From Pseudonocardia thermophila (GTDB taxonomy: Bacteria; Actinomycetota; Actinomycetes; Mycobacteriales; Pseudonocardiaceae), in the NCBI RefSeq assembly GCF_900142365.1, contig NZ_FRAP01000024.1, positions 51,050 to 115,049 on the forward strand: a stretch of 64,000 nucleotides of DNA. The letters are read 5' to 3'. Shown here in pieces: positions 58,256 to 64,000 of this stretch (position 1 is the stretch's first letter; each line of letters starts with the position of its first letter). The position numbers were made by a program, and so were the translations under genes. The notes beneath the pieces are model-generated. The model saw only the letters and a program-made list of their open reading frames with translations. It did not search any database and was not told where the DNA came from.

Positions 58256-60628
58256 GTGACGCGCGAACCGCACCTGCACCGCGACGGCACGTGGGTCGGT
58301 GCGTCCGTGCCGCGCCGCGAGGACCCCCGGCTGCTCACCGGGCGCGGCCGGTTCGTCGACGACATCCGGCTGCCCGGGATGCTCCACGCGGCCTTCGTCC
58401 GCTCCACCGAGGCGCACGCCCGGATCGCCTCGGTGGACCTGTCCGCCGTGCGCGAGGTGCCCGGGGTCGTCGCCGCGTTCTCGGCGGCCGATCTCGGCCT
58501 GCACGACATCGTGGCGCTGCTCGACCGGCCGCTCCACGAGTTCGTGCCGACCGCGATGCCGGTGCTGGCGAAGGACAAGGTGCGCTTCGTCGGCGAGCCG
58601 ATCGCGATCGTCGTCGCCCGCGACCCGTACGCCGCAGAGGACGGCCGGGAAGCCGCCGTCGTCGAGTACGAACCGCTGCCGCCGATCACGAGCGACTCCG
58701 CCGCGCTCGCCGAGGGTGCCGCGCTCGTGCACGAGGAGGCGCCGCGCAACACGCTCGTCGACGTGTCGCTGTTCGCCACCGAGGGCATCGACGAGGTGTT
58801 CGCGGCGGCGCACACCGTCGTCGAGGTACGCGCCCGCACCGGCCGGCAGAACGCGCTGCCCCTCGAGACCCGCGGCGCCGTCGCCGAATGGGACGACCGC
58901 GACGAGCAGCTGCGCGTGCACACCTGCACGCAGGTCCCGCACCAGGTGCGCACGGTGCTGGCCGCGAGCGCGGGCCTCGACGAGAAGGAGGTCCGGGTGA
59001 TCGTGCCGGACATGGGCGGCGGGTTCGGGCTGAAGTGCGTCGTGGGCCGCGAGGAGATCGCGACCGCGGCCGCCGCGCTGCGCCTGCGCAAGCCGGTGAA
59101 GTGGATCGAGGACCGCAGCGAGGCGCTCACCGCGTCGTTCCTGGCCCGCGAGCAGCGCTACACCGTCCGCGCCGCGTTCGACGCCGACGGCCGCATCCAG
59201 GCGCTCGACGCCGACGTCGTCTGCGACATGGGCGCCTACTCCTGCTACCCGTTCACGGCCGGGATCGAGCCGCTGATGGCCTCGGCGGAGATGCCGGGCG
59301 TCTACAAGGTGCCGGCCTACCGGGTGCGCGGCCGCGCCGTCACCACGAACAAGGCACCGACCGCCCCGTACCGCGGGGTGAGCCGCCCGCAGTACGTGAT
59401 GGTGATGGAGCGGGTGATGGAGAAGGCCGCCCGCGCGCTCGGCATCGACCCCGTGGAGCTGCGGCGGCGCAACGTCATCACCGAGTTCCCGTACCGCGGC
59501 GTCAACGACGTCACCTACGACCCGGGGTCGTACAAGGAGTCGCTCGACCTGTGCGAGCAGGTGCTGCGCGACGAGGGCTGGTTCGACCGGCGCGGCTCCG
59601 ACCCGGCGATCGGGATCGGGTTCGCCTGCTTCTCCGAGCGCACCGGCTACGGCTCGGGCGCGTTCGCGCAGCGGAAGATGGCCGTGGTGCCCGGCTTCGA
59701 CGTATCGGAGATCCGCATGGACCTCGACGGCACCGTCTCGGTCACCACCGGCACGCTCTCGCACGGCCAGAGCCACGAGACGACGATGGCCCAGATCGTG
59801 GCCGACCGGCTCGGCATCCCCTACGACAAGGTCAAGATCGTGCAGGGCGACACCGACCGCGTCCTCTACGGCTGGGGCTCGTTCGCGTCGCGGTCGATCA
59901 CCATCGGCGGCAGCGCCGCGGCGGCGTCGGCGGAGAAGCTCGGAGAGCGGCTGCGGGTGATCGCCGCGCACCTGATGGACGTCGACGTCGAGTCCACCGA
60001 GCTCGACGGCGCCGGCGGCGTGCGGGCCGGGGACCGGCGGCTGTCGTTCACCGAGATCGCCGAGGTCGCCTACCTGCGCTCGCACCTTCTCCCCAAGGAC
60101 GTCGAGCCCGGACTCTCCGCCACCGCGAGCTTCGACGTCGGCGGCGACGGCACGTTCTCCAACGCGACGCACGCCGCCGTCGTGCGCCTCGACCCGGGCA
60201 CCGGCGGGGTGGAGATCCTGCGCTACGTCTGCGTGGAGGACTGCGGGGTCGCGATCAACCCGAAGGTCGTCGAGGGCCAGGCCCGCGGCGGCATCGCGCA
60301 GGGCATCGCGGGCGCGCTGTTCGAAGAGGTCCGCTACGACGACGCCGGACAGCCCCTCGCGGCGAGCTTCATGGAGTACAAGGTGCCGACCGCCGCGGAG
60401 ATCCCCGACGTGCGCATCGAGCACCTGGAGACCCCGTGCGCGTTCACCGCGAACGGGGCGAAGGGCGCGGGTGAGGGCGGCACGATCGGGGCACCCGCGG
60501 CCGTGCTCAACGCGGTGAACGACGCCCTGCGCCACACCGGCGTGGAGCTCGACGACACCCCGATCCCCCGGGAGGCGATCTTCCGGGCCCTCGAACGCGC
60601 CGCCGAGCCGGCACTGGAGGCACGATGA
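58256..60628 (+). CDS. Molybdenum hydroxylase large subunit (CoxL-like)
   Basis: A 790-residue molybdopterin subunit: PRREDPRLLTGRGRFVDDIR, DMGGGFGLKC (cofactor), APYRGVSRPQ (active-site loop), and NGAKGAGEGGTIGAP with the catalytic Glu. The AYXCSFR loop of true CO dehydrogenase is absent, so it is a hydroxylase of another substrate. A GAGGAGG ribosome site precedes the GTG. The two-subunit Pseudomonas nicotinate hydroxylase is built differently. Confidence 0.9.
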   Translation: MTREPHLHRDGTWVGASVPRREDPRLLTGRGRFVDDIRLPGMLHAAFVRSTEAHARIASVDLSAVREVPGVVAAFSAADLGLHDIVALLDRPLHEFVPTAMPVLAKDKVRFVGEPIAIVVARDPYAAEDGREAAVVEYEPLPPITSDSAALAEGAALVHEEAPRNTLVDVSLFATEGIDEVFAAAHTVVEVRARTGRQNALPLETRGAVAEWDDRDEQLRVHTCTQVPHQVRTVLAASAGLDEKEVRVIVPDMGGGFGLKCVVGREEIATAAAALRLRKPVKWIEDRSEALTASFLAREQRYTVRAAFDADGRIQALDADVVCDMGAYSCYPFTAGIEPLMASAEMPGVYKVPAYRVRGRAVTTNKAPTAPYRGVSRPQYVMVMERVMEKAARALGIDPVELRRRNVITEFPYRGVNDVTYDPGSYKESLDLCEQVLRDEGWFDRRGSDPAIGIGFACFSERTGYGSGAFAQRKMAVVPGFDVSEIRMDLDGTVSVTTGTLSHGQSHETTMAQIVADRLGIPYDKVKIVQGDTDRVLYGWGSFASRSITIGGSAAAASAEKLGERLRVIAAHLMDVDVESTELDGAGGVRAGDRRLSFTEIAEVAYLRSHLLPKDVEPGLSATASFDVGGDGTFSNATHAAVVRLDPGTGGVEILRYVCVEDCGVAINPKVVEGQARGGIAQGIAGALFEEVRYDDAGQPLAASFMEYKVPTAAEIPDVRIEHLETPCAFTANGAKGAGEGGTIGAPAAVLNAVNDALRHTGVELDDTPIPREAIFRALERAAEPALEAR

Positions 60629-61131
60629 TCCAGCTGATCGAACTGACCGTGAACGGCGAGCGCCACGATCTCGTCGTCGAGCCCCGCCGCACCCTGGTCG
60701 ACGTGCTGCGCCACGACCTGGGTCTCACGGGCACCCACGTCGGCTGCGAGCACGGCGTCTGCGGCGCATGCACGGTGCTCGTCGACGGCGCCCCGGTGCG
60801 GGCGTGCCTGGTGTTCGCCGTGCAGTGCGAGAAGACCGACATCCGCACCGTGGAGTCGCTGGCCGACGCCGACGGCACGCTGTCCGACCTGCAGCAGAGC
60901 TTCGCCGACCACCACGGCCTGCAGTGCGGGTTCTGCACCCCGGGGATGCTGATGCTCGCCGAGGGCTTCCTCGCCGAGGAGCCGGACGCGACCAAGGAGG
61001 AGATCCGCGACGTCGTCGCGGCGAACCTGTGCCGGTGCACCGGGTACCAGACGATCGTGGAGGCGGTCGACGCGTGCGCCCGCCGCCGGCGCGCCGCCCG
61101 GCAGGAGGTCCTCGGCAGGAGCGCGTCGTGA
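60625..61131 (+). CDS. Molybdenum hydroxylase [2Fe-2S] subunit (CoxS-like)
   Basis: A 168-residue subunit with iron-sulfur ligands C41, C46, C49, C61 (CEHGVCGACTVLVDGAPVRAC) and C101, C104, C136, C138 (CGFCTPGM, CRCTGYQ). Its ATG overlaps the large-subunit stop and its stop overlaps the next GTG, so translation is coupled through the operon. Confidence 0.93.
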   Translation: MIQLIELTVNGERHDLVVEPRRTLVDVLRHDLGLTGTHVGCEHGVCGACTVLVDGAPVRACLVFAVQCEKTDIRTVESLADADGTLSDLQQSFADHHGLQCGFCTPGMLMLAEGFLAEEPDATKEEIRDVVAANLCRCTGYQTIVEAVDACARRRRAARQEVLGRSAS

Positions 61132-61766
61132 GCCTGCACGGAACCGACACCGACGCGACCTACGAGCGGGCCGGGTTCGGGGCGTCGGTGCGCCGCGGTC
61201 GCCGTCCGGCCGTCGTGGTCGTCGACCTCACCAACGGCTTCACCGATCCGGCCGAGCCGACCGGGGCGGACCTGTCCGACGTCGTCGACGCGACCGCGCG
61301 GCTGGTGAGCACCGCCCGCGGACGCGGCCTGCCGATCGTCTGGACGACGATCGCCTACACCTCAGCCGAGCTGGACAGCGTCGTGTGGTTGCAGAAGGCG
61401 CCGGGGATGCGTTCGCTCACCGAGGGCTCGACGGCCGTGGCGATCGACGGCAGGCTGCCGGTCGCCGACACCGACCACGTGATCACGAAGAAGGGTGCGT
61501 CGGCCTTCTTCGGGACGGGGCTCGCGGCCGTGCTCGCCGCGGTGCGCGCGGACACGGTGATCGTCTGCGGCGCGACGACCAGCGGCTGCGTGCGCGCCAC
61601 AGTGGTCGACGCCGTCCAGAGCGGGTACCCGGTCCTCGTGCCGCGGGAGTGCGTGGGCGACCGCGCCGAGGGGCCCGCGGCCGCCGCCCTGTTCGACATC
61701 CAGGCCAAGTACGGCGACGTCGTCTCCCTCGGCGACGCACTGACCTACGTGGGAGGCATCCGGTGA
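61128..61766 (+). CDS. nicF: Isochorismatase-fold amidase, maleamate amidohydrolase candidate
   Basis: A 212-residue cysteine amidase with the family triad Asp33 (VVVDLTNGF), Lys (ITKKGASAFFGT, 119-130) and Cys154 (GATTSGCVRATVVDA). It resembles N-carbamoylsarcosine amidase and the NicF maleamate amidase. It precedes a NicD-like gene with a 4-base overlap, which supports the maleamate assignment: maleamate to maleate and ammonia. Confidence 0.82.
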   Translation: MSLHGTDTDATYERAGFGASVRRGRRPAVVVVDLTNGFTDPAEPTGADLSDVVDATARLVSTARGRGLPIVWTTIAYTSAELDSVVWLQKAPGMRSLTEGSTAVAIDGRLPVADTDHVITKKGASAFFGTGLAAVLAAVRADTVIVCGATTSGCVRATVVDAVQSGYPVLVPRECVGDRAEGPAAAALFDIQAKYGDVVSLGDALTYVGGIR

Positions 61767-62596
61767 CCGAGACACGCACCGTGCGCCAGGACGCGCTGGC
61801 CGACCTGGCGGACGTGCCGGCGACCTCGCGCTGGGTGCGCAGCGGCGACGTGCGCCTGCACGTGCTCGACTACGGCGGCCCGCACGTGCCGCTGGTGATC
61901 CTGCCCGGGATCACCAGCCCGGCGATCACGATGGACTTCGTCGCGCGCGAGCTCACCGACCTCGTCCGCCCGATCGTCGTGGACGTGCGCGGGCGGGGCC
62001 TGTCGGACTGCGGCCCCGCCTACGATCTCGGCGCCTACGCCGACGACGCCCTCGCCGTGCTCGACGGGCTGGACGACCCCCTGCTGATGGGGCACTCGAT
62101 GGGTGCCCGCATCGCCGCGGTCACCGCCACCCGGCGGCCGCTGCGCGGCACGATCATCGTCGATCCGCCGATGAGCGGGCCCGGCCGCGGCCCCTACCCC
62201 ACCACGCTGGTGGCGTTCCTCGACCAGCTCGCCCAGGCCCGACGCGGCACCACCGCCGACGAGGTCGCCCGCTCGTGGCCGCGGTGGCCGCGGCGCGAGC
62301 AGGAGCTGCGGGCCCGCTGGCTCTCCAGCTGTTCGGAGACGGCGATCGTCGCCACCCACGAGGGCTTCGAGACCGAGGACTTCTTCACCGCGTGGCCGGA
62401 CGTGCCCGCCCCGACCACGCTGCTGTACGGCGCCGACTCCCCCGTCGTCACCGCCGACGGAGCCGAGGAGGCCGCGAAGGCCAACCCGGGCGCCCGGCTC
62501 GTCAAGATCCCCGACGCGGGGCACATGGTGTTCTGGGACAACCCGCCGGCGGCGCTGAAGCTGCTGCGCGAGGCACTGCAGGATCTGGTCATCTGA
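61763..62596 (+). CDS. nicD: Alpha/beta hydrolase, N-formylmaleamate deformylase candidate
   Basis: A 277-residue hydrolase closely resembling Pseudomonas NicD: LPGITSPAITMDFVARELTD, VVDVRGRGLSDCGP, nucleophile Ser112 in MGHSMGAR, VDPPMSGPGRGPYPT and catalytic His in DAGHMVFWD. NicD hydrolyses N-formylmaleamate to maleamate and formate, the step after pyridine ring opening. The GTG overlaps the nicF stop. Confidence 0.87.
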   Translation: MTETRTVRQDALADLADVPATSRWVRSGDVRLHVLDYGGPHVPLVILPGITSPAITMDFVARELTDLVRPIVVDVRGRGLSDCGPAYDLGAYADDALAVLDGLDDPLLMGHSMGARIAAVTATRRPLRGTIIVDPPMSGPGRGPYPTTLVAFLDQLAQARRGTTADEVARSWPRWPRREQELRARWLSSCSETAIVATHEGFETEDFFTAWPDVPAPTTLLYGADSPVVTADGAEEAAKANPGARLVKIPDAGHMVFWDNPPAALKLLREALQDLVI

Positions 62597-63209
62597 GGTC
62601 ATCGGAGGTCAGCTGAGGGGGTTTCCGGTCCCGGGTCCGCAGCCAGTCGATGAACATGCGGACCTCAGCCTCCTGAGCCTCGGACAGGCGCGGGCCGCCG
62701 TACGTGACGTGCGGCGGCCCGTCGTCGTTCTCGACCGCGGGTGCGGCGTACGGGCGCGGCGCGACATCGGTCAGCCCGCGCAGTGCGGAGTCGAGATCGG
62801 CCAGGGCGGTGCGCACGGCGTCCGGGCCCGAAGCGAGCGCACCGTGGAGCCGGGGCAGGATCGTGACGAGGACGCCCGCAGCCTCCTCCGTCACGTGCCG
62901 GCCGTCGTCGCTGAGGCGCAGCAACCGGGAACGCGCGTCCTGCGGGTTCGGCACCTGCACGAGGTGCCCGCGCGCGGCGAGCCGGCGGACCATCCCCGAG
63001 ACCGTCGTCTGGGCCATGCCCGTCAGCCGGGAGACCTGACCGGGCGCGATCGGCTCGACCGAGTGGATCAGCGAGTACAGCCCGAACTCGTCCCCGGTGA
63101 GCCCGAGCGGCCGCAGGTGGTCGTCGAGCAGGCGCGACGTCAGGTGGGTGACCAGCCAGACGTCGAACAGGAGGGTGCACTCCCGCAAGTTGCTGCCGTT
63201 TCGTTGCAT
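62589..63209 (-). CDS. MarR-family regulator, second of the cluster
   Basis: A 206-residue MarR protein: FDVWLVTHLTSRLLDDHLRP, LTGDEFGLYSLIHSVEPIAP, HTH VSRLTGMAQTTVSGMVRRLA. A C-terminal extension of about 50 residues is unusual. Its ATG follows TAACGT by 7 bases, and a GTTAC-AGCA-GTAAC palindrome overlaps that element, suggesting autoregulation. It overlaps the nicD end by 8 bases. Confidence 0.85.
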   Translation of the reverse strand: MQRNGSNLRECTLLFDVWLVTHLTSRLLDDHLRPLGLTGDEFGLYSLIHSVEPIAPGQVSRLTGMAQTTVSGMVRRLAARGHLVQVPNPQDARSRLLRLSDDGRHVTEEAAGVLVTILPRLHGALASGPDAVRTALADLDSALRGLTDVAPRPYAAPAVENDDGPPHVTYGGPRLSEAQEAEVRMFIDWLRTRDRKPPQLTSDDLR

Positions 63210-63218
63210 GTGTAGTAC

Positions 63219-63232
63219 GTTACAGCAGTAAC
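63219..63232. promoter_or_regulatory. MarR operator overlapping its promoter
   Basis: GTTAC-AGCA-GTAAC is a perfect inverted repeat. The minus-strand -10 element TAACGT (63222-63217) overlaps it. Confidence 0.6.
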
Positions 63233-63248
63233 TTGTGGGAGGTCACCG

Positions 63249-63941
63249 ATGTTGCGATCCCTCATCACCGGCCGGGCACGGAGCGTGCACCTGCTCTGGG
63301 CCGGTCTCGCGTACGCCGCCGCAGCCGCGGCGATGTTCGGGGTGGGCCCGTGGCCGGGCCTGCTCGCCCGGGTCCGGGAGGCGTGCGGCGGGCTCGATCC
63401 GTTCGACGTGCGCGGCGGCTGGACGGCCGCAGAGGCCCGGGAGATGCTGCAGGCCTGCGGGCCGGCCGGACGCGCGGCGTACCTCCAGCAGCAGCTGCTC
63501 GACCTGGTGTATCCCCTGGCCGTCGGCGCGGTGCTGCTGCTCGCGACCGCGCTGCTGCTGCGCCGGTTCGGCGGCCGCACCTGGCCGCTGCTGCTGCCGG
63601 TCGTCGTGATGACGGTGCTGGACTACGCCGAGAACACCGGCATCTGGTTCCTGCTGCTGACCTGGCCCGACGTCGACCCGGCGGTGGCGACCGCGGCGGG
63701 TGCGGTGACCGGGGCGAAACGGATCGCCGGGTTCACGGCGTTCACGCTGCCGATCGCGCTCGCCGCTCTCGCGGTGTCGGGCTGGGTGCGGCAGCTGAAA
63801 GCGGCGATCGAGGCGGGAGAGCCGCGTTCCCGCCACTTCCTGGCGGGAACGCGGCTCTCCCGCCCCTCTCCCCTCCCGGCAGCACCGGGTACGCCGTCAG
63901 CCGCTGAGGAGTTTCCCGGCGTTGGGGACGATCGGGGGTAG
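63249..63941 (+). CDS. Four-helix membrane protein
   Basis: A protein of up to 230 residues with four hydrophobic segments (VHLLWAGLAYAAAAAAMFGV, LVYPLAVGAVLLLATALLLR, LLLPVVVMTVLDYAENTGIW, FTAFTLPIALAALAVSGWV). No family recognised. A long hairpin (63812-63864) is read through in the 3' end and the last 44 bases overlap nicE, so the C-terminal 40 residues may be a later addition. GGGAGG ribosome site; divergent from the MarR gene. Confidence 0.65.
   Translation: MLRSLITGRARSVHLLWAGLAYAAAAAAMFGVGPWPGLLARVREACGGLDPFDVRGGWTAAEAREMLQACGPAGRAAYLQQQLLDLVYPLAVGAVLLLATALLLRRFGGRTWPLLLPVVVMTVLDYAENTGIWFLLLTWPDVDPAVATAAGAVTGAKRIAGFTAFTLPIALAALAVSGWVRQLKAAIEAGEPRSRHFLAGTRLSRPSPLPAAPGTPSAAEEFPGVGDDRG
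63812..63864. repeat. Perfect 24-bp hairpin of a second type
   Basis: Perfect 24-bp arms (beginning GGCGGGAGAGCCGCGTTCCC) flank a 5-base loop. Arm length and loop size match the three other hairpins, but the sequence is unrelated. Confidence 0.85.
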
Positions 63942-64000
63942 GCCGAGTTCTTGCAGGATGCGGTAGGTGGTGGCGGTGGCGGCGGTCAGGACGGGGAGGC
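63898..64000 (-). CDS. nicE: Maleate isomerase C-terminus (NicE candidate), partial
   Basis: The last 34 codons of a gene entering from the right edge. The translation ends LPVLTAATATTYRILQELGL then PPIVPNAGKLLSG, which fits the C-terminus of Asp/Glu-racemase-fold maleate cis-trans isomerases (a TAATAT-type motif and the PPIVPNAG end). This assignment rests on a short segment plus its position next to nicF and nicD; the enzyme would convert maleate to fumarate. Confidence 0.6.

Noticed and set aside
58256..60628. Aerobic CO dehydrogenase
   Set aside because: The subunits look CoxMLS-like, but the AYXCSFR active-site loop is missing and the neighbours are pyridine catabolic genes.

Overview
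The window is high-GC actinobacterial chromosome. The left end holds the conserved neighbourhood of the housekeeping sigma factor found in mycobacteria and relatives: DUF3710, dut, DUF3093, DUF4193, cei, suhB, sigA. Gene density, GTG starts, many leaderless genes and families such as DUF1707, DUF5313 and an MftD-like protein point to the Pseudonocardiales (inference; no rRNA is present to confirm it). No rRNA, tRNA, phage, IS or CRISPR was found.

Layout. 1-7.1 kb: sigA locus. 7.2-10 kb: secreted propeller protein, RibD-like deaminase, DUF1707 and CBS proteins. 10-16 kb: a PotABC-type importer with an IclR regulator and two binding proteins, PotD-like and NMT1-like. 16-20.8 kb: TauE exporter, then a TetR / degenerate ABC ATPase / YhgE operon. 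21-26 kb: redox and metal block (PPOX, DsbA-like, MauE-like, a 51-residue protein with a His tail coupled to a P1B-ATPase relative lacking its catalytic motifs, and a CDF exporter). 27-31 kb: MftD-like flavoprotein, ABC-F ATPase with a structured leader, SABATH-type methyltransferase. 31-37 kb: NarL-type two-component pair with a probable frameshift, BtuF-like and macro-domain proteins. 37-41 kb: hppD, a 34-bp minisatellite, an acyl-CoA ligase. 41.8-45.1 kb: Tat-exported isoquinoline-oxidoreductase-like enzyme with a small secreted companion. 45-54 kb: OhrR-like regulator, PAP2 phosphatase, DinB remnant, SDR/TetR pair, a TetR regulon with three copies of one operator, and two tandem secreted HNH proteins.

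54.1-64 kb: a catabolic cluster read here as aerobic nicotinate (pyridine carboxylate) degradation: MarR, FAD monooxygenase, MFS importer, three-subunit molybdenum hydroxylase (FAD, Mo, FeS), maleamate amidase (nicF-like), N-formylmaleamate deformylase (nicD-like), a second MarR, and at the right edge the C-terminus of a maleate isomerase (nicE-like). The predicted route is nicotinate, 6-hydroxynicotinate, 2,5-dihydroxypyridine, N-formylmaleamate, maleamate, maleate, fumarate. The ring-opening dioxygenase (nicX) is not in the window and should lie to the right.

Regulatory signals. Many starts lie 6-8 bases downstream of a TANNNT -10 element with no Shine-Dalgarno site, which fits leaderless transcripts; I used this to fix several starts. 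Three long perfect hairpins share one core sequence (7.2, 25.85 and 45.1 kb) and one differs by a compensated base pair; a fourth, unrelated one is at 63.8 kb. Two membrane-protein genes share 11-bp-phased GGYAAG arrays typical of OmpR/PhoP-type regulators.
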